A stretch of DNA of 64,000 nt, from NCBI GenBank assembly GCA_963691705.1, contig OY829545.1, forward strand, positions 27,081,475-27,145,474, in the 5' to 3' direction. The notes under the pieces were generated by a model. That model did no database searches. It saw only the letters and a program-made list of their open reading frames with translations, and had not been told where the DNA came from. The position numbers and the translations under genes were made by a program. Of the stretch, positions 23,651 through 32,793 are shown piece after piece (position 1 is the stretch's first letter; each line of letters begins with the position of its first letter). Source of the DNA: Viola odorata (taxonomy: Eukaryota > Streptophyta > Magnoliopsida > Malpighiales > Violaceae).

Positions 23651-25128
23651 TCATGGGCCCTCGCGGACATCGCAGTCACCATTCCCCCGCTCTTCTCTAG
23701 AAGAAGGAAGATCTCCCTCACCTTCGCCCAAATCCTTCATTCTCTTGGAAGCGTAATCAACCAGCACTGACAAATTGACAGTTCCCTGGCAATGGAGACT
23801 CATAAATTCAGCAATACAAACCTCCATGGTCTTTTTCTTCCACCAGGCTATCTTTGAAGGTACTTTGGCCAAATCCGCATCACGAGACGCTATCTCTTCG
23901 CGAAGGAAGATATTCTTTTTGTCAGTCACCACCAATTCTGCCTCCAGAAGCTCTATCTTAGCCTTCCCTTTCGATTTTTCTCGAGCAAGCTCAGCACGAC
24001 AGTCGTCCAACTCCGCCCGGGTTCGCTCCTAAAGCTGCGACAGCTCCGTTACCTTCCCTAAGGCAGCGCTTAGTTCTCCCTTCAAATCAAGAGAAGGCCG
24101 AACCTTGTCACGCTGATCTTCGAAAAAGTAATTTAGCTCACGGAAACTGGCCAGCATGTCAGTCAGAAGGCGTGAATGTCGTGCTTCAGGAGGATGCCGT
24201 AAGAACTCTTCTTTGTCCTTCGAAGAAGTAAACATTTGCCCCACTATTGGGCCCACCGGCTCTTCTCGCGATAGTGGGTCCGATATCCCTAAAGGGCGAA
24301 GACCGTCGGTACGAAGGGAAGACAAGTCAAGCTGATATGTGGTGGGGCCTTGAAGACTTTGAAGGGAAAGATTGGCGATATAAGGAGGAGAACAACTTTT
24401 TGCGGAATCACCAATGCCTGAAATCGAAGAAAGAAACAAAGGCTGAGGCTTCTGTGGGGGAGGGTTAGGAGGAGCGATTGGATTTGAAGTCGGTAAGTTC
24501 ACATTCGGAATAAAGGAGTGAATCGGAGAGATAGGACAGCCAGACGACAAGGGAGAGCCCACCGCTGCTGAAGCCTCGTTAACTTTGGGAGGAATGGCAG
24601 AAGGCACCTTGACAACTTCCGTCACCGACAAGGCACCCGCAACATGTGAAGTGTTAACTCCCTCGGAGGGAACCGCGTTGACCTCCTCCACGGGAGGAAT
24701 TGGTGGGTCAGATTTCTCTTTACGAACTCTCTTTACGAGACGCTCCGTCTCGGCGGCCATTTTTTCGCTATCATCCTCAGTTGACTCCGTTGCGGGTTCA
24801 CTCTTTCTCAACCTAAGTTTCATCCGTTAGGCAAGGGTGGCATGACGCAGCTCGGAATCGGTATCCATGCTTTCACTATCGCTGTCAACCTCTTCAATCA
24901 CAGGGTTACTCGGAGCCACTCCCTTACCGCGAGACGATAGCCAATTCTCAAGGAAACGGGAAGGTCGAGCGGATGCGCTGCGTGTCGCGACGGTTTTGTT
25001 TCTCTTTCCTCGCGGCGGAATAGGCGGACGACTTGAGCCTTCAGGCGGAGGAGAAGGAGGTAACGTCTGAAGTGGCACCACGTTCAGAGGAGTGTCACTT
25101 TCCCCGGAGGAGAGACCCTCAGCGTTAC
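23651..25128 (-). pseudogene. aORF1 of element B, exon 2
   Basis: It follows a TAGCAG acceptor and reads NAEGLSSGES, then a Pro/Ser-rich part, an acidic part (EDDSEKMAAETE) and a coiled coil with KSKGKAKIELLEAELV. Stops TAA at 24824-24826 and TAG near 24028 stand where A has CAA codons, so both came from C to T changes. Without them the exon would encode about 490 residues. The C-terminus is acidic and glycine-rich. Confidence 0.8.
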
Positions 25129-25194
25129 CTGCTAATAAAATATTTTAGTATGGCAAGAAAATCGAAGCAATAAGGTGACAAAAGAAAAACTCAC

Positions 25195-25900
25195 CAATGA
25201 CACACTCTGGCAAAGGCCTGAACCGAGCGAATTCCCGAATGAGGAAGGGCCCTTCTATTTCTAATAGGGCGTTAACATTTGACACATCCATACTAGACAA
25301 CACATCTAGTTTTTGCCAAGCGGCACTGGTAATCTCTCGGTTGAAACCACCGCGCCAGTACCGAGAGGGCAAGCGAAGGGTGAAGAAGCTATTTTTCCAA
25401 TTGTCCACGTTCTCTTCGAAACCTTGAAAGTTCCGCCAGAAGAATTGAACAAGAGCATCATTCCAACTTGGGGTAATATCCACCAAGCAGCTGCGACACC
25501 TCAAGGTGAAAAATGTACGGAACAGATCGAGCGATGGAGCGAAAATATGCTTTATCTCACACGAACGAAGAAAGGCGTAAAGCCCACACCAGGAAGGTGG
25601 AGTTATTTGAACAGGATTGAGATCGTAATGGTTTAGCAGCCTCATCAGAGAAGTATGAAGAGGGAAACGAAATCCGTAGGTAAACATCTTGAAATAAACC
25701 AGCCGGAACGTTCCCCACATGGCATCAGTGAGCCGAGTATCCTTCAAAGGGACAAAGGGGCGGTATCCCGTAGGAAAAGTGATACCGTTCTCCTCTAACT
25801 CAGCCCTCAAAACCTCATTACAATCAAAAACAATACGAGCTCTCCTAACTTCGGGATCTAGGGGATTTTCGATAACTGCAGAGGATCTAGCGCGAGACAT
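25195..25900 (-). CDS. aORF1 of element B, exon 1: Transposase_28-like domain
   Basis: It starts MSRARSSAVIENPLDPE at 25900 and is open to the splice donor at 25194 (GTGAGT). Residues about 70-150 match the plant Transposase_28 domain (Pfam PF04195 from memory): a YGFRFPLHTSLMRLLNHY-type helix, LNPVQI and WCGLYAFLRSC. The 66-bp intron (25129-25194) joins it to exon 2, which carries two stops, so only the N-terminal 235 or so residues are intact. Antisense genes with this domain are known in some Tat-group elements; what the protein does is not known. Confidence 0.75.
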
Positions 25901-26371
25901 AATGAACTAGAAAAGTAAAGCTATGGCGATAGAGAAACAAAATACCTGGAGCAAAGAGCCAGTAAACAGGCCATCAGCACCAGCGAGCAATTGCAGTAAA
26001 ACCCCTCGGGAAGAAAGAAGCACAGAAGAGAGAAAATACGAAGAATTTCGAAATATTAGCAAAAGTACTAAAAGAGAAGAGCGAATTCCTTATAAAGGTT
26101 AAACCTAAAAAAAGAAACAGCCTGTAAAAATAAAACACGTGCAGAGTGGAAAAGGACGCGTGGGCAGTCATCAGTGTCTTTTGGAGAAGACAGTTACTGA
26201 TTGAAACCTGAAAGGCAGTTGCACCCAGCGAAAGGCACACTTCCGCGATAACCCTGGAAACCTGAAAAAATAAAGGGAGAAAAGCGGCAGGAGAGCGAAA
26301 AGAAAATAAAGCGTCATTTTATTATTTTGGAAAAGCCATACGGCATCTACAAAGAGGCATGGTATGCACAA
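25901..26371 (-). other. leader and spacer upstream of aORF1 (B)
   Basis: I see no gene. The segment is conserved with 29318-29789 of A. An ACACGTG-containing motif sits near 26136-26142. It probably holds the aORF1 promoter and leader on the minus strand. Confidence 0.4.
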
Positions 26372-26803
26372 CTATTCGCCGTCGGACCAGGAGATGCCAT
26401 AGCAGTAGACCACGTCATCATCATCATCACCTAAAAGCGATGGATCCTCGTCAACAAGAGGGAAAGGTTCCTCAACCCTCTCCTCTGCGCGAACTGACGA
26501 TCGATCTGACTCCTCCTTAATAGCTGGCGATACCATTTCAATGGCTGAGCAGGCAGAGGGAGCCCTTTGTGGTGACTTGCTAGGAAGGAAAGACGTTTCT
26601 TCCCCCTTCGTAGAGAGAGAAGCAAGAGAATCAAAGAATGATCTAGATGCCTTCGCAACATCTTTCCTCCACCTCTTGCGACACCGTCGGCGAACAGGCG
26701 GCCTCCAAGGAGGCGACGGAGGAGGATTATCCGAATCGGGAGAAGTCGGAGGAGTTGGTGGAGAATCTCGTGTGGTCGTATCTAAAAAATGAGAATCAAC
26801 CAT
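26372..26803 (-). CDS. aORF3 of element B, small Pro-rich, acidic-tailed protein
   Basis: This is an open frame of 143 residues from ATG at 26803. It has a Pro-rich N-terminal part (PPTPPTSPDSDNPPPSPPW), a basic cluster (RRRCRKRWRKD) that could be a nuclear signal, an acidic region with DDDDD, and the C-terminal tail YCYGISWSDGE. The A copy ends YCYDISWSDGD, so the tail is conserved. I do not recognise the family and assign no function. Confidence 0.65.
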   Translation of the reverse strand: MVDSHFLDTTTRDSPPTPPTSPDSDNPPPSPPWRPPVRRRCRKRWRKDVAKASRSFFDSLASLSTKGEETSFLPSKSPQRAPSACSAIEMVSPAIKEESDRSSVRAEERVEEPFPLVDEDPSLLGDDDDDVVYCYGISWSDGE

Positions 26804-27279
26804 GAGATCGCAGATTGCTTATCAAAGGAAAAAGACGAACAAGGAGGTGAATAAAAACAAGGGAAAGAGGATCCCCTTAAATAGCCAGAAAATTGGGAAA
26901 AAAGGACCTTCGATCTTCCAACCCGACCCTTGAGGGTGGACACGTGTACAGCCTGAAGTGTAAATAAGGATTTGAAGTCACGCCTGTTGAAATCTTACTT
27001 GAATCAAGGAAAACTACAAAACCGCCCAATCAGTTACCAGGACAACAGCGGCGTAGATTTAATGCAGAACAGCCAACCAGAAAACCACCCAGTAGCTGAA
27101 TCATTTTCAGTTGGGCTAAGAATACCTCCAATGGAAAAAAGACAAAGGGCGCATTAAAGAAGAAGAACAGTTGCAAAGTGGCATAATAAAAACAGTTTAT
27201 TTATTATGGCCTAATGGCCGAAAAGTACAGTGGCATGACAAGAGGAAAAGTAAAAAGGGCTCAAAGGGAGCCACAGATA

Positions 27280-27657
27280 TCAGGCGTCAGAGCCAGCGTC
27301 ATCGGGTACTTCGGGAATGTCCCTCAGGGAATCCATGACCAGAGTGAGATCATGGGAGGTGGCTCTCATTCCCTTTAGGCAGCACCCCAACATATCCTTG
27401 CACTGCTGCAGCATGGCGATCACCACTTGAATCCGAGCGACGGAGGCAGCCAGCTTCGACACGCTCTCTAGAGGACTGAAATCCTCCAAATATATAACTC
27501 CATGCCTGGAATGGAGTGGGGTCAGCATCCCTTGCAACTCTAGGATGTCCTTAGAAGTCTTAATCAACATGTTCTCCAAGAACCCTACGTCACCATCATT
27601 GAGGTTCTTGAGAGAGTGGCCCTTGGAAAGGAGAAAATTTTTAGTCAAATGATCCAT
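27280..27657 (-). CDS. aORF4 of element B, conserved 125-aa protein
   Basis: The start is set at 27657 (MDHLTKNFLLSK) because A starts there too, although an ATG five codons earlier also exists. The 125 residues are helical, with ENMLIKTSKDILELQGML, a central DFSPLE motif, heptad-like Leu/Ile spacing and an acidic end, DDAGSDA. It is about 85% identical to the A copy by eye, with no indel. A remnant is also in element X. The family is unknown to me; a small coiled-coil adaptor is only a guess. Confidence 0.7.
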   Translation of the reverse strand: MDHLTKNFLLSKGHSLKNLNDGDVGFLENMLIKTSKDILELQGMLTPLHSRHGVIYLEDFSPLESVSKLAASVARIQVVIAMLQQCKDMLGCCLKGMRATSHDLTLVMDSLRDIPEVPDDAGSDA

Positions 27658-27888
27658 AATGCAAGTTGCCAAAGATGATGAGAACGTGGATGGAAAAAGC
27701 TCCCCGATTTATAGGCTCCAAGAGAAGGGCCTTGGAAAAGAAAAGGAGGTCCTCAAAAGACGAGCCGTCCCGTTACCCTCGAGGGCCGATGGACCCGAAG
27801 TGGAAGCAAAGGTCGGTGTTTGTGAACTATCCGCGATACAGATGCTCGGAGGGATATGAGATAGAATATGGAAAAATGCCAAAAGGCA

Positions 27889-28063
27889 CGATATTACGGG
27901 TAGTCATGACGTAAAAGCCATACGGTTATTGTATCCACAGTGTAAAGCCGCGTTGATGTCGCAGGTAGCCGTAGATGCATAAAACCTCGCCGACCTCACA
28001 GGTATCTAGTGGTATAAAGCCACGTTAATCGAAGGCAGCTGATGGCGTAAAACTGCGTCAATA
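27889..28063 (+). repeat. 33-37 bp repeat block before the 3' LTR (B)
   Basis: About five degenerate units share GATATYRCRGGTAGCC-like and GTAAAACCGCGTC-like parts. The matching block in A is 31307-31483. The remaining stretch to 28650 has no gene; it is conserved with A and ends with the pre-LTR motif CTCGTTTTCAGTTGGGC. Confidence 0.6.
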
Positions 28064-28650
28064 TCATTGTTTCCTTAAGCGGAAAAGAAAGACAGGGCCT
28101 GTGTGATCTCAAAATCCCTGTAAGTACAGAGTTTGCTAATTTCTCCATGAGTACCTATCTCCCATATGTGTTTGCAGTACACTTGAAAGGATGATGGACC
28201 GGAACATATGCGAGCCTACGGAATGACTCGGCCGCAGTCCTTGGCAACATCGCAAGTGGCTCGTCAGCAGCTCTCCTGCGACAGGAGTGAAGTTACAACT
28301 TTCTAACTCCTGCCAAAGGGACCAGGCCGAATAATATCACTAGGTGAAAGCAATGCCCTAATAATTACGAACGAGATAGCGGCGTCTCCCGTGGATCTCT
28401 TAACGCCTCCAGAAGACTATGCATGAGACAAAAATGAAGGCCAGAATCTGTTTGCTCGGAGGAAAGCTTCAAATCTGAGCCCTAGCCCATCGTTTAAACC
28501 AATCTGTGTCGAGCTAAAGGAGACAAGGAAGTTCGGAGATCCTAGGAGCATATCGCCTTATGAAAGAACAAACCCTTACCTAAGATTCCAGACATGGACA
28601 GGGAGTGACAGCCCTTGGTAAACACTCGGGCTCGTTTTCAGTTGGGCTTA

Positions 28651-29152
28651 TGATAACAATCAAGACAACCCTAACGGCACTACTGCATTTGCGGCTCCTG
28701 CCGGGACGGATTCCTATAAGTCCCGTAGTATATCTTCATATCGCCCAGGGATCAGCGAAGGATTCCTAGGATGGTCGACATTAGCGGAGGGGGGACTCAC
28801 GCGTCTCTATACGCACGGCGCCATCCCATCCTAGGGAACCGCGAGGTTATCGCTCCCGGCAACCCTGTCAGATATCGCTCATGACGTCACCCGCTGGCAT
28901 CGCTCATGACATCATCACCAGACATCGCCTAGACTGTTATCGCCAGGTATCGCCATCGAGGCCTATAAATATCCCTACTTTTTCAAACAGAAGGAAAGAT
29001 CAAGATCACCCAGCAGATCCTCTTGTTACTTTGTACCCCCGAACTGACTTAGGCATCGGAGTGTCTACGCCGGAGCCCCCATCCGGCGCTTTGCAGGTAC
29101 ATCCGACGCCGATCGCCGCCGTTCCGATCAGACACGACCTCGAATCTTATCA
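28651..29152 (+). repeat. 3' LTR of element B
   Basis: It pairs with 14079-14580 (7 differences in 502 bp by eye, no indel). It starts TGATAA and ends TTATCA, followed by target duplication AATAT at 29153-29157. TATAAATA is at 28964-28971; one TGACGTCA (28882-28889) is intact and the second is changed to TGACATCA (28907-28914). Confidence 0.95.
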
Positions 29153-29317
29153 AATATCCTTCGTAGGGATATAAGGGCGGCAGCCCAGAGGGAAGGTGAT
29201 ACCGTTCTCCTCTAACTCTGCCCTCAAAATTTCATTACAATAAAAAATACTACGAGCTCTCCTAGCCTCGAGATCTATGGGATTTTCGGCACCCGCAGTG
29301 GCTCTAACACGAGACAT
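29153..29317 (-). pseudogene. aORF1 of element A, N-terminal piece
   Basis: It starts MSRVRATAGAENPIDLEARR at 29317 and runs to the element B insertion, ending GCRPYIPTKD. It continues on the other side of B at 14078. The sequence matches B aORF1 residues 1-55. Confidence 0.85.
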
Positions 29318-29789
29318 AAGGGACTGGAAAAATAAAACTATGACGAGAGAGGAACAAAATACCTGGAGCAAGAAGCCAGTAAACAGGCCGTCGGCGCCGG
29401 CGAGCAGTTGCAAAATCTCCTCTTGAGCAGGAAGAAGCGTAGGAGAAAGAGAAAGTGTGAAAAATTTCGAAGTATTGGCAAAAGTAATGAAAGAGAATAG
29501 CGGTTCCCTTATAAAGGTCGAACTTGAAGAAGAGACAGCTTGTAAAAGTGAGACATGTGCGGAGTAGAAAGCGACGTGTGGACAGTCATTTATATTTTTG
29601 GGAGAAGACAGTTACTGACTGAAAACTGAAAGACGGTTGCACCTAGCAACAATTATCCCTCCGCGGCAACCCTTGACGCTTGAAGAAATAGCGCGAGAAG
29701 GTGATAGGGGAACAAAGGGAAAATGAAGCGTTATCTTATTCATTTTCGAAAAGCCATACGACATCTACAAAGAGGCAAGACACGCTAAA
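29318..29789 (-). other. leader and spacer upstream of aORF1 (A)
   Basis: I see no gene; it is conserved with 25901-26371 of element B. Confidence 0.4.
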
Positions 29790-30211
29790 CTAATCGCCAT
29801 CAGACCAAGAGATATCATAACAATAAACTACATAATCATCTGAGAACGATAGCTCCCTGCTGACAGGAGGGAAAGGCTCATCAACCCTTTTTCCTATGCG
29901 TATCATTGATCGGCCTGACTCCTCCTCAGTGGCTGGCGTCACCGTTTCAGCACCCGCGCAGGCAGGGAGAGCCATTTTTGGCAAATCACGAGGAAGAAGA
30001 GATGGTTCATCCCCCTTTTGAACAAAAGGGGCGGGAGAATTAAAAAGCGGTTCAGACACCTTTAAGGCTTTTTTCCTCAGTCTCTTACGACCTCGCCGGT
30101 GGACGAACGGCCTCCACGGAGGTGACGGAGGAGGATTGTCTGAATCTGGCAAAGTCGGAGGAGTTGGGGAGAATCCCGCGCAGCAGTATCCAAAAAATAA
30201 GAATCAGCAAT
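29790..30211 (-). pseudogene. aORF3 of element A, start codon lost
   Basis: It aligns to the 143-aa B protein: DSYFLDTAARDSP, then PPPSPPWRPFVHRR, ending YCYDISWSDGD. The B start codon ATG is ATT here (30209-30211), and a small indel near 30150 shifts frame. The conserved C-terminal tail supports the gene being real in the ancestor. Confidence 0.65.
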
Positions 30212-30692
30212 GAGATCACAGGCAACCTGCCGAGAGGAAAAATAAACAAGAAGATGAACGGAAAAAGGGGAAAGGATCCCATTAAATAGCCAAAAAAGGA
30301 GGAAAAGTTTTTCGATCATTCGACTCGACTCTTGAGAACTGACACGCGTATAACCTGGAGTGCAAATCTAGATTTGCAGTCACGCCTGTTGGAATCTCCC
30401 ACAGATCGAGGAAAACTGAAAATTAGCCCAATCAGTTGACACTGAAGCGGCGGCGCAGAATTAATGCAGAATGATTAGCGAGGAAACCGTCGTGAAAAAA
30501 CCGTCCAATGACCGACTCGTTTTCAGTTGGGCTGAGGAGGCCTCCAACCGAAAAAAGACAAATGGCGCATTGAAGAAGAAGAATAGTTGTAAGTGGCATA
30601 ATAAAAACAGTTTATTTATTGTGGCCTAACGGCCGAGAGGTACAGCAGCGTAAAAAGAAAAAAGAAAAAAGGCTCAAAGGGAGCCACCGCCG

Positions 30693-31070
30693 TCAGGCGT
30701 CGGAACCAGAATCCTCGGGTATAATGGGAATGTCTCTCAAGGAGTCCATGACTAGAGTAAGGTCAGTAGAGGTGACCCTCATCCCCTTCAGGCAGCACCC
30801 CAGCATGTCCTTGCGCTGCTGCAGCATTGCGATCACCACTTGAATCCGAGCGATGGAGGTGGCCAACTTCGACACTCTCTCTAAAGGACTGAAATCCTCT
30901 AGAGATGTAGCTCCCAGCCTGGAATGGAGTGGGGTCAGCATCCCTTGCAACTCCAAGATGTCCTCGGAGGTCTTGATCAGCATGTTCTCCAAGAACCCGA
31001 TGTCACCATCATTGAGGTTCTTGAGAGTATGACCCTTGGAAAGGAGGAAATTTTTGGTCAAATGATCCAT
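30693..31070 (-). CDS. aORF4 of element A, conserved 125-aa protein
   Basis: This is a full open frame, MDHLTKNFLLSK to PEDSGSDA, the same length as the B copy. It is still open although A gag-pol has at least ten breaks. Helical composition and conserved central parts (LQGMLTPLHSR, DFSPLE, GCCLKGMR) suggest a small structured protein. No function is assigned. A spacer of about 480 bp (30212-30692) with no gene separates it from aORF3. Confidence 0.7.
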   Translation of the reverse strand: MDHLTKNFLLSKGHTLKNLNDGDIGFLENMLIKTSEDILELQGMLTPLHSRLGATSLEDFSPLERVSKLATSIARIQVVIAMLQQRKDMLGCCLKGMRVTSTDLTLVMDSLRDIPIIPEDSGSDA

Positions 31071-31306
31071 GATGCAGATTATGAAAGAAAAAGATGAGAT
31101 GAACTTGAGTGGAGAAAGCTCTCAGATTTATAGGCTCCGAGAAATGGGCCTTTGGAAAGAGGAGGTCCTCAAAAGACGAGCTGCCCCGTTACCATCAAAG
31201 ACCGATGGACCTGATGCGGAAACGAGGATCGACGTCAGCATGCTACTAAGGATGCAGGTACTCGAGAGGAGTACGAGCTAGAATCCTAGAAAACGTGAAG
31301 GAGCGC

Positions 31307-31483
31307 GATATTACAGGTAGCCATGACGTAAAAGCGCACGATTGTAGGTATCCATAGTGTAAGGCCGCGTCGATGTCGCAGGTAGCTCCTAGCAGCATAA
31401 AACCTCGCCGATATCGCGGGTATCTGGTGGTATAAAGCCGCACAAATCGTAGGCAGCCAATGGCATAAAACCGCGTCAATATC
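31307..31483 (+). repeat. 33-37 bp repeat block before the 3' LTR (A)
   Basis: Five degenerate units, for example GATATTACAGGTAGCC with GTAAAAGCGC and GATATCGCGGGTATC with GTATAAAGCCGC. They match 27889-28063 of B. The remainder to 32081 holds no gene and ends in CTCGTTTTCAGTTGGGC. Confidence 0.6.
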
Positions 31484-32081
31484 GCTGACTCCATGAGCGG
31501 AAAGGAAAGAAAGACCCCGCGTGTTCTTGAAACCCTCTGTAAGTACAAAGTTTACTAATATCTCCGTAGAATACCTATCTACTCTACGTGTTTGCAGTTC
31601 GCACGAAATACCGATAGACCCGGAACGTATGCGAACCTAACTCAACAGTAGGAACCTAGTTACAGCCTGCGGTGACATCAACAGTGGTCCGTCAGCATCG
31701 ACAACTCTCCTACAGCACGGAGGAGTTTGTACCCTTCTGAGCGTTGCCGATGGCCTAGGCAGGTTAATACAGCTAGGCGAAAGTGACACCATAACGGTTC
31801 CGGACGAGTTAACGGCGTCTCTCGCTGATTCCTTGACACTCCATGAGGACGGGTCTTTGGACAAGCACGAAGACCGGAATCCGCTTGCTCGGAGGAAAGC
31901 TCCCGACCTAGGCGCTGCCTATCGTTCAATCAATCTTTGTCGTATCGAAAGAGACAAAGAAGCTCGAAGATCCCGCAAGCATATCGCCATAAGGAGGAAA
32001 GGACCCTCACCTAAGATTCTAGACATGGACAGAAAATGACAGCCCATGGTAAACACTCGGGCTCGTTTTCAGTTGGGCTTA

Positions 32082-32655
32082 TGATAACAATTAAGGCAAT
32101 CCTAAGGGCATTTCTGTAATTATGACCCCTACCGAGGATGGAATCCCATTGCCCTATCGGACATCTAAGCTATCGCCACTAGACTATGAGGTGTTTTCTG
32201 GGATGGTCGACATCAGTGGGGGGAGGTCTCAAGCGTCTCTACACGCACGGCATCATCCCATCCCAAGGCAGCCACGGCACCACCCACGGATTTATCGCCC
32301 CCGGCATCACCATGGGTATCACCCTTGGCACCCTCCTCGGAGGTATCGCCCGTGACGTCAGACCCAGGTATCGCCCGTGACGTCATCCAGAGCGTTATCT
32401 TTCCGGGATATCGTCTTTTTGCCCAGATATCGCCCCCAGCGGCCTATAAATACCCCCTCATTTTTAACACATCAAGTAAGCCTAAATTCGCCTTCCAGAA
32501 CCTATGCCATTTTGAACCGCTTACTAACTTAAGCATCGGAGTGTCTACGCCGGAGCCCCCCCTCCGGCGCTTTGCAGGTGTATCCGACGTTAGCTACACC
32601 GACTCAGACCGATTGCATCCAATGTCTCGATCACCCTAAAGGTTGAATCTTATCA
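32082..32655 (+). repeat. 3' LTR of element A
   Basis: It starts TGATAA and ends TTATCA (574 bp). TATAAATA is at 32445-32452, and TGACGTCA at 32353-32360 and 32378-32385. It is related to, but clearly diverged from, the LTRs of B and X. The right flank (from 32656) is host DNA leading into the helicase pseudogene. Confidence 0.85.
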
Positions 32656-32793
32656 GAAAAGGTTAAACGTCTTTCACTTTGTGTTGTAATTATAACTTTT
32701 TAGATTTGCTTATATGTGTTATTTCTCTATTTTGAAAGTAGTTTCTTCAATTGTATTTTCTGTCTTGTTACGATTTTATATGTTGTTGGTAAT

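Larger units (their letters stand above)
14079..29152 (+). mobile_element. complete Tat-like Ty3/gypsy element B
   Basis: The element is 15074 bp with 502-bp LTRs (14079-14580, 28651-29152) that differ at 7 positions by eye (98.6% identity), so insertion was recent. The 5-bp target duplication AATAT is perfect (14074-14078, 29153-29157). Order: LTR, primer site, gag, protease, RT, RNase H domains, integrase, polypurine-like tract, five hairpins, antisense aORF2, aORF1, aORF3 and aORF4, repeat block, LTR. Gag-pol holds many stops, so the copy probably cannot move by itself. Confidence 0.95.
1211..32655 (+). mobile_element. Tat-like Ty3/gypsy element A, old, 5'-truncated and nested
   Basis: The parts of A are gag-pol (1211-6282), a hairpin array, antisense genes, and a 3' LTR (32082-32655). 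Its sequence is interrupted by a solo LTR (12262-13810) and by element B (14079-29152); removing both rejoins one antisense gene. The 5' LTR, primer site and first half of gag are missing: position 1211 matches the middle of element B gag (about 15450). The pol order, protease, RT, RNase H, a second RNase H-like domain, then integrase, fits the Tat group. Many stops and frameshifts show an old, dead copy. Confidence 0.85.
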
